This document shows positions 7,848 to 16,043 of a DNA stretch of 33,437 nucleotides, in pieces. A model generated the notes under the pieces. It saw only the letters and a list, made by a program, of their open reading frames with translations, was not told the DNA's origin and did no database searches. The stretch is from Mycobacterium sp. 1423905.2 (GTDB lineage Bacteria; Actinomycetota; Actinomycetes; Mycobacteriales; Mycobacteriaceae), in contig NZ_LZLE01000209.1 of assembly GCF_001673155.1 (NCBI RefSeq), positions 1 to 33,437 of the forward strand, given 5' to 3'. Position numbers and translations under genes: made by a program. Within the stretch, counting starts at the first letter, position 1; every line of letters starts with the position of its first letter.

Positions 7848-8036
7848 ACCAATCGCGTCTGGCGACTTCATCGCTTGCGCCCGTTCGGCAGCACAACCGG
7901 CGGGCGCGTTCCAGCGAATTCCCCAAACCTCATGTCCGCTAAACATCGGAACATCTTGCGGTATCAGCAAACGACGCGTGCGGGTGTGTCCGGTCGGTGT
8001 CGTTTCGTCTGCCCTGAGCCGGGCAACTGAACCTAG

Positions 8037-9527
8037 ATGACATCGATATGGCTGGCCGATCACGAACGGCCCACGGATCAGACCAACCATCTTCAGCAAT
8101 CCGAATCCGCCGATGTGGTGATCGTCGGCGCCGGCATCACCGGCTTGACCACCGCTGTGTTGCTCGCCCGGGCCGGCAAAGACGTGCTGGTGATCGAAGC
8201 CCGCACCGCCGGCGCGGTGACGACGGGCAACACCACGGGCAAGGTCAGCTTGCTGCAGGGGTCGACGCTGCGTCAGATCGTTCCCCGGCACGGCGCCGGA
8301 CTTGCCGGTGACTATGTGCAGGGCAACCGCGAGGCGCAGGACTGGCTACTGCGGTACTGCGAGAGCAACGAGGTCCCGGTGCAGCGCGAGGACGACCACC
8401 TCTATGCCCAAAGCGCCAAGGAGGTCCCGTCGGCGCGGGCCGTGCAGGCCGCCTGTCGCCGGGCGGGGCTGGACGTGGAGTGGGTCGACGACGCCGACGT
8501 GCCGTTCCCGTTCCACGGGGGAGTGCGGCTACGCCAACAAGCGCAGATCAACTCGATGCATTTGCTGGACAGCTACATCAAAGAGCTGGCCGACCGCGGC
8601 GGCCGTCTGGTCGAAGGCGCCCGGGTGCAGAAGTTGCGCTACCACCAAGGGCGGGTGCGGCTGACCGTGCAGTCGAGCACCGGTGAATCCGAAGTCGACG
8701 CCGGACGCTGCGTCCTGGCCACCGGAATGCCCGTCTTCGATCGCGGCGGATTCTTCGCCAGGCTCAAACCCAGCCGGTCCTACTGCATGGCCTTCAAGGT
8801 GCCGGGCTCGATCACCCGCCCCATGTTCATCTCGGCCGGCTCGCCGACCAGGTCGGTGCGCTACGCGCCGTTCGGCGACGGTGAGCGACTGGTGGTCGGC
8901 GGGGCCAGCCACGTGGTGGGCCGCAAGAGTCCGGTCGCCGAGCTCGAGGAGCTGACCACGTGGACACGCAGGCACTTCCCCGGCGCGGTCAAAACGCACG
9001 AGTGGTCGGCTCAGGACTATTCGCCCGCCGACCACCTGCCCTACGTCGGACCCATCCTGCCCGGTGATGAAAAGACCCTAGTCGCAACGGGATTCCAGAA
9101 GTGGGGGATGACGAACGGCGTCGCCGCGGGCTTGCTGCTCAGCGCCCGCATCCTGGGCGGGCGAATGGACTGGGGCCGCGCCTTCTCCGCGTGGAGCCCG
9201 CACGAGGTCGCCGGCATTCCCACCGCCATCCAGGCCAACCTCGAGGTCGGCTACCACATGGCCAAAGGCTGGCTCGAGCCGATCGTCCGGCGCGGCCCGT
9301 CCGATGCGGACGGTGAGGTCACCGGTCCGCCCTGGCATTTGGTGGCGCGGTGCTCGGTCGACGGTGTCGAGCACCGGGTCTCGCCGGTGTGCCCGCATCT
9401 GGGCGGCATCGTGAACTGGAACGACGCCACCAAGGCGTGGGAATGCCCGTTGCACGGGTCGCGGTTCGCCCCGGACGGCACCTTGTTGGAAGGCCCCGCC
9501 ACGCAGGGGCTCACCGCCTCCTCCTAG
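8037..9527 (+). CDS. FAD-dependent oxidoreductase fused to a Rieske domain
   Basis: The 496-residue protein joins a DAO-type FAD oxidoreductase to a C-terminal Rieske [2Fe-2S] domain. The N-terminus has the dinucleotide motif DVVIVGAGITGLTTA (about 26-40). The middle has the FAD-binding ATGFQKWGMTNGVAAGLLLS stretch. The Rieske ligands are CPHLGG and CPLHGS near residues 455-476 (C-x-H and C-x2-H). The arrangement resembles proteins that oxidise amines or glycine-like substrates and pass electrons to the cluster; substrate unknown. There is no signal peptide, so it is cytosolic. The ATG at 8037 has no strong ribosome binding site, and the 184 bases before it hold no gene. Confidence 0.85.
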   Translation: MTSIWLADHERPTDQTNHLQQSESADVVIVGAGITGLTTAVLLARAGKDVLVIEARTAGAVTTGNTTGKVSLLQGSTLRQIVPRHGAGLAGDYVQGNREAQDWLLRYCESNEVPVQREDDHLYAQSAKEVPSARAVQAACRRAGLDVEWVDDADVPFPFHGGVRLRQQAQINSMHLLDSYIKELADRGGRLVEGARVQKLRYHQGRVRLTVQSSTGESEVDAGRCVLATGMPVFDRGGFFARLKPSRSYCMAFKVPGSITRPMFISAGSPTRSVRYAPFGDGERLVVGGASHVVGRKSPVAELEELTTWTRRHFPGAVKTHEWSAQDYSPADHLPYVGPILPGDEKTLVATGFQKWGMTNGVAAGLLLSARILGGRMDWGRAFSAWSPHEVAGIPTAIQANLEVGYHMAKGWLEPIVRRGPSDADGEVTGPPWHLVARCSVDGVEHRVSPVCPHLGGIVNWNDATKAWECPLHGSRFAPDGTLLEGPATQGLTASS

Positions 9528-9669
9528 CCGGGCAAACCCTTCGGGGACGGGCGGGGTCATCCACCCGGCACACGCGGCAGCAACCGGATGAGGCAGGATG
9601 TGAGATGCCGTTGTGGCTGGTTGCCGGGACGGTGATCCCTCATGTGTACAGCCCCATGCGAGGAGTCTG

Positions 9670-10467
9670 ATGACGGAGTCCGAGACCGCCGGCGCTGCGG
9701 CTCCTGAGCCGCAGTCGGCGAGTAGCAACGGCGCGGTGGCTTCTCGTGATACCGACGCACCGTCGAAATATCGCCGGGTACTGCTCAAGCTCGGCGGGGA
9801 AATGTTCGGCGGAGGCCAGGTGGGCCTGGATCCCGATGTGGTGTCGCAGGTGGCCCGCCAGATCGCCGACGTGGTGCGCGACGGGGTGCAAGTGGCGGTG
9901 GTCATCGGCGGCGGCAACTTCTTCCGCGGCGCGCAGCTGCAGCAACTCGGCATGGAGCGCACCCGGTCGGACTACATGGGCATGCTCGGCACCGTGATGA
10001 ATAGCCTTGCGCTGCAAGACTTTCTGGAAAAGGAAGGCATCGTCACGCGCGTCCAGACCGCCATCACCATGGGGCAGGTCGCCGAGCCATACCTGCCGCT
10101 GCGCGCGGTCCGGCACCTGGAGAAGGGTCGCGTGGTGATCTTCGGCGCCGGCATGGGTCTGCCGTATTTCTCCACCGACACCACGGCGGCGCAGCGGGCG
10201 CTGGAGATCGACGCGGACGTGGTGTTGATGGCCAAGGCGGTCGACGGGGTCTTCACCGCCGATCCGCGCAAGGATCCCGACGCCGAACTGCTGACCGCGA
10301 TCAGCCACCGTGAGGTGCTCGATCGGGGACTGCGAGTGGCCGATGCGACCGCCTTCAGCCTGTGTATGGACAATGGCATGCCGATTCTGGTGTTCAATCT
10401 GCTGATCGACGGCAATATCGCCCGAGCGGTCTCCGGTGAGAAAATTGGAACGCTGGTCACCACCTGA
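9670..10467 (+). CDS. pyrH: uridylate kinase
   Basis: UMP kinase phosphorylates UMP to UDP in pyrimidine nucleotide synthesis and acts as a hexamer allosterically controlled by GTP and UTP. The 265-residue product has a 36-residue Ala-rich N-terminal tail, typical of mycobacteria. The amino-acid-kinase core follows: [26 protein letters not shown], the UMP-binding [12 protein letters not shown], and [17 protein letters not shown]. The ATG at 9670 has GCGAGGAG upstream; a GTG start at 9613 would add unrelated residues. Its stop TGA is the first triplet of the 53-bp repeat array that connects it to frr. Confidence 0.97.
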   Translation: MTESETAGAAAPEPQSASSNGAVASRDTDAPSKYRRVLLKLGGEMFGGGQVGLDPDVVSQVARQIADVVRDGVQVAVVIGGGNFFRGAQLQQLGMERTRSDYMGMLGTVMNSLALQDFLEKEGIVTRVQTAITMGQVAEPYLPLRAVRHLEKGRVVIFGAGMGLPYFSTDTTAAQRALEIDADVVLMAKAVDGVFTADPRKDPDAELLTAISHREVLDRGLRVADATAFSLCMDNGMPILVFNLLIDGNIARAVSGEKIGTLVTT

Positions 10468-10806
10468 GGAGGAGCGGCGCTAATGATTCCCGCCGGCGAC
10501 GATGCAGAGCGAAGCGATGAGGAGGAGCGGCGCAAATGATTCCCGCCGGCGACGATGCAGAGCGAAGCGATGAGGAGGAGCGGCGCAAATGATTCCCGCC
10601 GGCGACGATGCAGAGCGAAGCGATGAGGAGGAGCGGCGCAAATGATTCCCGCCGGCGACGATGCAGAGCGAAGCGATGAGGAGGAGCGGCGCAAATGATT
10701 CCCGCCGGCGACGATGCAGAGCGAAGCGATGAGGAGGAGCGGCGCAAATGATTCCCGCCGGCGACGATGCAGAGCGAAGCGATGAGGAGGAGCGGCGCAA
10801 ATGATT
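10465..10806 (+). repeat. MIRU-type 53-bp tandem repeat, six units plus a partial seventh
   Basis: Units start at 10465, 10518, 10571, 10624, 10677 and 10730, each exactly 53 bp; a partial unit from 10783 runs into the frr start. Units 2-6 read as identical; unit 1 has one change (CTAATG for CAAATG). The array fills the pyrH-frr gap (333 bp). Each unit has a purine-rich Shine-Dalgarno block (GAGGAGGAG) followed by ATG. In M. tuberculosis the ETR-E/MIRU31 minisatellite maps to this neighbourhood with a 53-bp unit (memory), so this is probably the equivalent variable locus. The partial unit supplies the frr ribosome binding site. Confidence 0.93.
10483..10804 (+). other. chain of six overlapping 18-codon mini-ORFs inside the repeat
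   Basis: Each unit encodes [18 protein letters not shown], starting at 10483, 10536, 10589, 10642, 10695 and 10748. Each stop TGA overlaps the next ATG as ATGA, and the sixth stop (10802-10804) overlaps the frr ATG (10801-10803). Every mini-ORF has GAGGAGGAG about 8 nt upstream. The layout would allow ribosomes finishing pyrH to re-initiate repeatedly and reach frr. Stop-start overlap is a described property of MIRUs. Whether the peptides are made or matter is unknown. Confidence 0.6.
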
Positions 10807-11358
10807 GACGAGGCACTCTTCGACGCCGAGGAGAAGATGGAAAAAGCCGTGGCAGTGGCCCGCGACGACTTGTCGACCATTCGCACCGGCCGGGCCAACC
10901 CGAGCATGTTTTCCCGGATCGTCATCGACTACTACGGCACCAACACCCCGATCACCCAGCTGGCCAGCATCAATGTCCCCGAGGCGCGGCTGGTCGTCAT
11001 CAAGCCCTACGAGGCGGGCCAACTGCACGCCATCGAAACCGCCATCCGCAATTCCGACCTCGGGGTCAACCCGACCAACGACGGCACGCTGATTCGCGTC
11101 GCGGTTCCCCAGTTGACCGAGGAGCGCCGTCGCGAGCTGGTCAAACAGGCCAAGGGCAAGGGCGAGGACGCCAAGGTTTCGGTGCGCAACATCCGTCGCA
11201 AAGCGATGGAGGAACTGCACCGCATCCGCAAGGACGGCGAGGCCGGTGAAGACGAGGTCGGTCGGGCGGAGAAGGACCTCGACAAGACCACCCATCAGTA
11301 CGTCACCCAGATCGACGAACTGGTCAAACACAAGGAAGGCGAGCTGCTGGAGGTCTAG
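10801..11358 (+). CDS. frr: ribosome recycling factor
   Basis: RRF splits post-termination ribosomes together with EF-G. The 185-residue product has family length and signatures: an N-terminal helix [74 protein letters not shown] and the C-terminal [20 protein letters not shown]. Its ATG overlaps the stop of the last repeat mini-ORF, and its first two codons are the same as those of each mini-ORF, so its translation is tied to the repeat array. cdsA follows after 23 bp. Confidence 0.97.
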   Translation: MIDEALFDAEEKMEKAVAVARDDLSTIRTGRANPSMFSRIVIDYYGTNTPITQLASINVPEARLVVIKPYEAGQLHAIETAIRNSDLGVNPTNDGTLIRVAVPQLTEERRRELVKQAKGKGEDAKVSVRNIRRKAMEELHRIRKDGEAGEDEVGRAEKDLDKTTHQYVTQIDELVKHKEGELLEV

Positions 11359-11381
11359 GGACCGCTCAGCAACCACGCCCG

Positions 11382-12296
11382 ATGGCCACCACCGATGCCG
11401 GCGCCGGCAGTCCCGACGAGCCGGTCGATTCCGCGCAGCGAGCTGCCAAAAAGAAGACGTCGCGCGCCGGACGTGACCTGCGCGCCGCGTTCGCGGTCGG
11501 AATGGGCATCGGCGCCGTCCTCATCGTCACGCTGCTCTACGCGCCGCGGTTCTGGGTGGCCCTGTGCGCCGGTGCCGCCCTGCTGGCCAGCCACGAGGTG
11601 GTGCGCCGGTTGCGTGAAGCCGGATACCTGATCCCGGTCATTCCGCTGCTGGTGGGCGGTCAGTTCACCGTATGGCTGACCTGGCCTTATCGCGCCGTCG
11701 GCGCGCTGGCCGGGTTCGGCGGCATGGTCGTGGTCTGCATGATCTGGCGGCTGTTCATGCAGGACGAAACCCGAGACAACACCGACGGCTCGGCGTCGTC
11801 CACGAACTACCTGCGCGACGCGTCGGCGACGATCTTCCTGGCCGTGTGGGTGCCGCTGTTCGCGTCCTTCGCCGCGATGCTGGTCTACCCGCAAGACGGT
11901 GCCGGCTGGGTGTTCTGCATGATGATCGCCGTCATCTCCTCCGACGTGGGCGGATACACCGTCGGGGTGCTGTTCGGCAAGCATCCGATGGTGCCCAGGA
12001 TCAGCCCCAAGAAGTCGTGGGAAGGGTTTGCCGGTTCACTGGTCTGTGGCATCACCGCTACGGTCATCACCGCCACCTACCTGGCGCACCAGCCGCCCTG
12101 GGTGGGCGCCTTGCTGGGGCTGCTGTTCGTGCTGACCACCACGCTCGGTGACCTGATGGAGTCTCAGGTCAAGCGTGACCTCGGGATCAAGGACATGGGT
12201 CGGCTGCTGCCGGGACACGGGGGATTGATGGATCGCCTCGACGGGATCCTGCCGTCCGCGGTGGCGGCGTGGACCGTGCTGACCCTGTTGCCGTAG
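11382..12296 (+). CDS. cdsA: phosphatidate cytidylyltransferase
   Basis: CdsA makes CDP-diacylglycerol from phosphatidic acid and CTP at the membrane, the branch point for phosphatidylinositol, cardiolipin and phosphatidylethanolamine. The 304-residue product has a charged cytosolic N-terminus (about 35 residues) and then about eight hydrophobic segments. The family signature near the C-terminus is present ([20 protein letters not shown], with the preceding SQVKRD). [11 protein letters not shown] is the conserved upstream block. The frr-cdsA-rlmN order is the normal mycobacterial one. Confidence 0.96.
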   Translation: MATTDAGAGSPDEPVDSAQRAAKKKTSRAGRDLRAAFAVGMGIGAVLIVTLLYAPRFWVALCAGAALLASHEVVRRLREAGYLIPVIPLLVGGQFTVWLTWPYRAVGALAGFGGMVVVCMIWRLFMQDETRDNTDGSASSTNYLRDASATIFLAVWVPLFASFAAMLVYPQDGAGWVFCMMIAVISSDVGGYTVGVLFGKHPMVPRISPKKSWEGFAGSLVCGITATVITATYLAHQPPWVGALLGLLFVLTTTLGDLMESQVKRDLGIKDMGRLLPGHGGLMDRLDGILPSAVAAWTVLTLLP

Positions 12297-12330
12297 GGCC
12301 GTCCCCGCTTACGGGGATACTGGACATGTC

Positions 12331-13425
12331 ATGGTCACAAATTTGGTGTTCGACGCGCCGGCCCGCGGCAAACCCCCGCGGCATCTGGCCGATCTCGATG
12401 CGGCGGGGCGCGCTGAAGCGGTCGCGCAACTGGGACTGCCGGCATTTCGCGCCAAGCAGCTCGCGCACCAGTACTACGGGCGGCTGATCGCCGATCCCCA
12501 GCAGATGACCGATTTGCCGGCGGCAGTGCGGGAACAGATCGCCGAAGTCTTGTTTCCCACCCTGCTGACGCCTGTCCGGGATGTCAGTTGCGACGCCGGC
12601 CAGACGCGCAAGACGTTATGGCGCGCCAGCGCCGGCGCCACGGTCGAGTCGGTGTTGATGCGCTATCCGCAGCGCAATACGGTGTGCATCTCCTCGCAGG
12701 CGGGCTGCGGCATGGCCTGCCCGTTCTGTGCCACCGGCCAAGGCGGCTTGCTGCGCAACCTGTCGACCGCGGAGATCGTCGAGCAGGTCCGCGCGGCCGC
12801 CGCCGCGTTGCGCGACGACTTCGGCGATCGATTGTCCAACGTGGTGTTCATGGGCATGGGCGAGCCGCTGGCCAATTACGCCCGGGTAGTGGCCGCGGTG
12901 CGGCGCATCACCGAGGCGCCGCCGTCGGGGTTCGGGATATCGGCGCGCTCGGTGACAGTGTCGACGGTGGGTCTGGCGCCGGCGATCCGCAAGCTCGCCG
13001 ACGAGCGACTCGGGGTGACCCTGGCGCTGTCGTTGCACGCACCCGATGACGAACTGCGTGACACGTTGGTGCCGGTCAACAACCGGTGGAAGGTCACCGA
13101 GGCGCTCGACGCCGCCCGGTACTACGCCGAGGTGACCGGCCGGCGGGTGTCGGTGGAGTACGCGCTCATTCGCGACGTCAACGACCAATCCTGGCGAGCC
13201 GACCTGCTCGGCAAGCGGCTGCACCGGGCTCTGGGTCCGCTGGTGCACGTGAACTTGATTCCGCTCAATCCCACTCCGGGCAGTCAATGGGACGCCAGCC
13301 CCAAGCCCGTGGAGCGGGAATTCGTCAAACGTGTTCGGGCGCAGGGGGTTTCTTGCACTGTCCGGGACACTCGGGGCAGGGAGATCAGTGCCGCCTGCGG
13401 GCAGTTGGCCGCGGAAGTCGGATAG
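12331..13425 (+). CDS. rlmN: 23S rRNA (adenine-2503-C2) methyltransferase
   Basis: This is a radical-SAM enzyme that methylates C2 of A2503 in 23S rRNA and, in many bacteria, A37 of some tRNAs. The 364-residue product has the [4Fe-4S] motif C-x3-C-x2-C at Cys126, Cys130 and Cys133 ([14 protein letters not shown]), the SAM-binding [12 protein letters not shown] and the methyl-accepting Cys356 in the C-terminal AACGQL. This matches RlmN in both length and paired catalytic cysteines. In H37Rv it is Rv2880c, directly after cdsA. The ATG at 12331 is 34 bp after the cdsA stop. Confidence 0.95.
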   Translation: MVTNLVFDAPARGKPPRHLADLDAAGRAEAVAQLGLPAFRAKQLAHQYYGRLIADPQQMTDLPAAVREQIAEVLFPTLLTPVRDVSCDAGQTRKTLWRASAGATVESVLMRYPQRNTVCISSQAGCGMACPFCATGQGGLLRNLSTAEIVEQVRAAAAALRDDFGDRLSNVVFMGMGEPLANYARVVAAVRRITEAPPSGFGISARSVTVSTVGLAPAIRKLADERLGVTLALSLHAPDDELRDTLVPVNNRWKVTEALDAARYYAEVTGRRVSVEYALIRDVNDQSWRADLLGKRLHRALGPLVHVNLIPLNPTPGSQWDASPKPVEREFVKRVRAQGVSCTVRDTRGREISAACGQLAAEVG

Positions 13426-13497
13426 CTCGATCCGGTACTGAACCGACAAAGCGGGTAGTTCGTCATGAAGGCATAACACCAGCGAATGAGGTCTGCC

Positions 13498-14007
13498 ATG
13501 AGCCTTCGCCTATCACGCACCGTCACAACGTTTGTCGCCGCCGCTGCGGCGCTGTTCTTGGTGGCCGGTCTGGCCTCGCCCCCGCGGGCCCGGGCCGCCG
13601 ATGATCGTCTGCAGTTCACCGCGACGACGCTGAGCGGGGCGCCGTTCAACGGTGCCAGTCTGCAAGGCAAGCCGGCGGTCCTGTGGTTTTGGACGCCGTG
13701 GTGCCCGTTCTGCAACTCCGAAGCACCGGGCCTGAGCCAGGTAGCGGCCGCCAACCCCGCGGTCACCTTCGTCGGCGTCGCGGCCCATTCCGACGTCGGC
13801 GCCATGCAGAACTTCGTCTCCAAGTACGGTCTGAACTTCACCAATCTGAACGACGCCGACGGCGCCATCTGGGCGCGCTACAACGTTCCCTGGCAACCGG
13901 CGTGGGTCTTCTATCGCGCCGACGGCACCTCGACGTTCGTCAACAATCCGAGCGCGGCCATGTCGCAGCAGGAGTTGTCCGGCCGGGTCGCCGCGCTGAC
14001 GCAGTGA
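13498..14007 (+). CDS. mpt53: secreted thiol-disulfide oxidoreductase MPT53 (DsbE-like)
   Basis: MPT53 is an exported thioredoxin-fold protein that forms disulfides in secreted proteins. The 169-residue product has a signal peptide (MSLRLSRTVTTFVAAAAALF, cleaved after ARA-A) and the active site WCPFC in WFWTPWCPFCNSEAPG. The conserved cis-Pro region is NVPWQPAWVF. The start at 13498 is supported by GAGG 8 nt upstream; an in-frame ATG at 13486 is less well placed. Its stop overlaps the next gene's GTG, so the CcdA-like protein is translationally coupled to it. Confidence 0.94.
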   Translation: MSLRLSRTVTTFVAAAAALFLVAGLASPPRARAADDRLQFTATTLSGAPFNGASLQGKPAVLWFWTPWCPFCNSEAPGLSQVAAANPAVTFVGVAAHSDVGAMQNFVSKYGLNFTNLNDADGAIWARYNVPWQPAWVFYRADGTSTFVNNPSAAMSQQELSGRVAALTQ

Positions 14008-14858
14008 ACCATGCCCTGCTGGGTTTGGCCTTCGCCGCCGGATTGGTCGCCGCGCTGAACCCCTGTGGGTTCGCCATGCTGCCCGCGTACCTGGTGCTCG
14101 TGGTGCGCGGTCAGCGGTCCGGGGAGGCCACTAACCCGCACAACGCGGCGGGGCGCGCCCTGGCAGCGACAGTTGGGATGGCGTTGGGCTTCGTGACCGT
14201 CTTCGGCGCGTTCGGGGCGCTGACCCTGTCGGCCGCCGCGGCGGTGCAGCGGTACGTGCCCTACGCGACGGTGGCGATCGGAGTGGTGCTCGTTGCGTTG
14301 GGGATCTGGTTGCTGTCGGGCCGGGAGCTGACGGCGTTGACGCCTCGCGGCCTCGGTGCCCGGTGGGCTCCGACCGCCGGGCTGGGTTCGATGTATGCCT
14401 ACGGCATCAGTTACGCGCTGGCGTCGCTGTCCTGCACGGTAGGGCCGTTTCTGGCGGTCACCGGGGCCGGCTTGCGCGGCGGCTCGGTGCTCGGCAGTGC
14501 CGCGATCTACGCGGCGTACGTGGCGGGGCTGACCTTGGTCGTCGGTGTGCTGGCCATGGCCACGGCCACCGCCAGTTCCGCGGTGATCGACCGGGCGCGC
14601 CGAATTTTGCCGTATCTCAACCGGATCAGCGGCGCGGTGTTGGTCTTGGTCGGGCTGTACGTGGGTTACTACGGCCTGTTCGAGGTGCGGCTACTGGGCG
14701 ACGGCGCCGATCCGCGGGACGGGGTGATCGCGGCGGCCGGCCGGCTGCAAGGCGCCCTGGCGGGCTGGGTGCACCAGCATGGCGCGTGGCCGTGGCTGGT
14801 GCTGCTGTCGGTGAGTGGGGTGCTCGCCGCCGCGTTGTCGCGGCGGGCCCGGCGCTGA
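14004..14858 (+). CDS. CcdA/DsbD-type membrane thiol-redox transporter (Rv2877c-like)
   Basis: The 284-residue polytopic membrane protein belongs to the CcdA/DsbD transmembrane family, which carries reducing equivalents or electrons across the membrane for periplasmic thiol proteins. It begins with GTG at 14004 in a GTGA overlap with the mpt53 stop. Cysteines lie in membrane contexts at AALNPCGFAMLPAYL (helix 1) and ASLSCTVGPFLAVTG (about helix 4), the paired redox positions of CcdA. About six hydrophobic segments are visible, with a GLYVGYYGLFEVRL segment late in the protein. It likely re-cycles MPT53. In H37Rv this is the gene next to mpt53. Confidence 0.9.
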   Translation: MNHALLGLAFAAGLVAALNPCGFAMLPAYLVLVVRGQRSGEATNPHNAAGRALAATVGMALGFVTVFGAFGALTLSAAAAVQRYVPYATVAIGVVLVALGIWLLSGRELTALTPRGLGARWAPTAGLGSMYAYGISYALASLSCTVGPFLAVTGAGLRGGSVLGSAAIYAAYVAGLTLVVGVLAMATATASSAVIDRARRILPYLNRISGAVLVLVGLYVGYYGLFEVRLLGDGADPRDGVIAAAGRLQGALAGWVHQHGAWPWLVLLSVSGVLAAALSRRARR

Positions 14859-15028
14859 TTCCGAGGGTCCTGAGCGTCACGGTTTCTGTCCCGTCGGACC
14901 CGCCGTTTTGCCCGCCTCAGCGCGACAACTGCTCAGCTAGGTGCGATGTGTCGCTGTGAGGTGAGCAAATCCGACATGCTCCACGCCAGGGGGCGAAGTG
15001 GCTGGTGTGGCAGGAGGAATCGGGGCGG

Positions 15029-15283
15029 CTAACGGATCCAGCCGCGCCGGCGACCCCAGAGGTCGCGCACCAGCGCGAAGAGCACCAGCGCCGCGAACCC
15101 GATCAGGAACCAGTCCTCGACGTGGCCGACGTGGTTGCCGCGCAGCATGGCCAGCAGGAACCCGAAGATGACCAGACCGGTGATGTGCCAGGTGCGGTGG
15201 TTGATCCTGCTCCACCCCCACTGCGCGGACGGCACCTCGGCAAGGTCGACGCCGGAGTAGTGCTCCACCTCAGTACTGGCCAC
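15029..15283 (-). CDS. small two-span membrane protein (Rv2876-like, DUF2631)
   Basis: The 84-residue product has a soluble N-terminus ([20 protein letters not shown]), a [12 protein letters not shown] block and two hydrophobic spans (about 35-48 and 60-72), ending in the basic [11 protein letters not shown]. This matches the DUF2631-type actinobacterial membrane proteins and the small gene beside mpt70 in H37Rv (Rv2876). Function unknown. It sits 81 bp downstream of mpt70 on the same strand and is convergent with the CcdA-like gene. The 14859-15028 gap shows no gene or clear terminator. Confidence 0.75.
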   Translation of the reverse strand: MASTEVEHYSGVDLAEVPSAQWGWSRINHRTWHITGLVIFGFLLAMLRGNHVGHVEDWFLIGFAALVLFALVRDLWGRRRGWIR

Positions 15284-15335
15284 GGCGATCCCTTCGGTCG
15301 AACTGCGGACTGACGCTGCCCCTCATTCTGGCATA

Positions 15336-15361
15336 TCGGCCCGGGCCCGCCCCCCGGCCGA
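15336..15361 (-). terminator. hairpin after mpt70
   Basis: TCGGCC (15336-15341) pairs with GGCCGA (15356-15361), then after one C-C mismatch three more G-C pairs close a 6-nt loop. It begins 4 bases past the mpt70 stop on the minus strand. It may separate mpt70 from the downstream small membrane gene, but the mismatch makes it only moderately strong. Confidence 0.4.
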
Positions 15362-15364
15362 CCG

Positions 15365-15946
15365 CTACGCCGGCGGCATGAGCACGGTGTCGATCATGTA
15401 CACCGTCGCATTGAGGGTCGACACCCCGCCGCACACCACGTTCGCGTTGTTCACCCGCAGGTTGTTGCCCTGCCCGGTCACGGTCACGTTGCCGCCCTGC
15501 AGGGTTTTATGCGTTCCGACGACCTTGGCCGGGGTGGCCTGTCCCGGCACGACGTGGTAGGTCAGGATGCTGGTCAGCAGGTTGGAGTCGGTCTTGAGCT
15601 GGTCGATCGTCGCCGCCGGCAGCTTGCCGAAGGCGGCGTCGGTCGGCGCGAACACCGTGTACTGGCCGCTGTTGAGCGTGTCGACCAGGTTGACCTGCGG
15701 GTTGAGTTGGCCCGACAGCGCGGACGTCAGAGTGGTCAACTGCGGGTTGTTCGACGCCGCCTCCACCACGGGCACCTGCGACATCCCCTGCACCGACGCC
15801 GGTCCGGACGGGTTCGTCGCCGCGTAGTCGGCGCAGCCCGGTCCGACCAGATCTCCCGCGGACGCGGAAGGGGCCGCCGACACCGCCAGCGCGACTAGAC
15901 TGGCTGCCGCGAAACCCGTTGCCATGTACTTCTTTTGAGCTTTCAT
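15365..15946 (-). CDS. mpt70: secreted fasciclin-domain antigen MPT70
   Basis: MPT70 is a secreted mycobacterial protein with one fasciclin (FAS1) domain. The 193-residue product has a Sec signal peptide (to about residue 30, ending SASA-G). FAS1 blocks follow: [20 protein letters not shown] (H1 motif region) and [17 protein letters not shown] (H2 region), with [14 protein letters not shown] at the end. Two cysteines (PGCADY and VVCGGV) would form the known disulfide, fitting its place beside dipZ. The ATG at 15946 has GAAGGAG upstream. A SigK-type promoter is seen at 16014-16040. Length and layout match MPT70 rather than the lipoprotein MPT83, as there is no lipobox. Confidence 0.94.
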   Translation of the reverse strand: MKAQKKYMATGFAAASLVALAVSAAPSASAGDLVGPGCADYAATNPSGPASVQGMSQVPVVEAASNNPQLTTLTSALSGQLNPQVNLVDTLNSGQYTVFAPTDAAFGKLPAATIDQLKTDSNLLTSILTYHVVPGQATPAKVVGTHKTLQGGNVTVTGQGNNLRVNNANVVCGGVSTLNATVYMIDTVLMPPA

Positions 15947-16013
15947 GACCGTTCGCTCCTTCGGTTAGTGTCGAACCGGGTTATCCCGGCTCGGTGGACC
16001 CCCGACATGGGTT

Positions 16014-16040
16014 GTTCGGAGCGATGCGAGCTTTGGACGG
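16014..16040 (-). promoter_or_regulatory. SigK-like promoter of mpt70
   Basis: On the minus strand CCGTCC (16035-16040), 15 bases, CCGAAC (16014-16019). From memory the SigK consensus is CCATCC-N14/15-CCGAAT, so there are two changes and exact spacing. It would start transcription near 16007, giving a 5'-UTR of about 60 nt. The -35 lies just past the dipZ stop. Confidence 0.5.
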
Positions 16041-16043
16041 GTG

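Noticed and set aside
10480..11376. Long minus-strand frame with repeated [16 protein letters not shown] blocks across the pyrH-frr array
   Set aside because: It is the antisense of the 53-bp repeats and of frr. Because 53 is not a multiple of three, all frames cycle and stay open. There is no start signal or family match, so it is a repeat shadow.
13683..14003. N-terminal extension of the CcdA-like gene through mpt53
   Set aside because: The extra residues are the out-of-frame reading of mpt53 and are Arg/Gly-rich. GTG at 14004 gives the normal family start and length.
15976..15989. Short hairpin CCGGG-TTAT-CCCGG between dipZ and mpt70 as a terminator
   Set aside because: Only five base pairs and no tail, and it lies downstream of the likely mpt70 transcription start, within its leader. 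Too weak to call.
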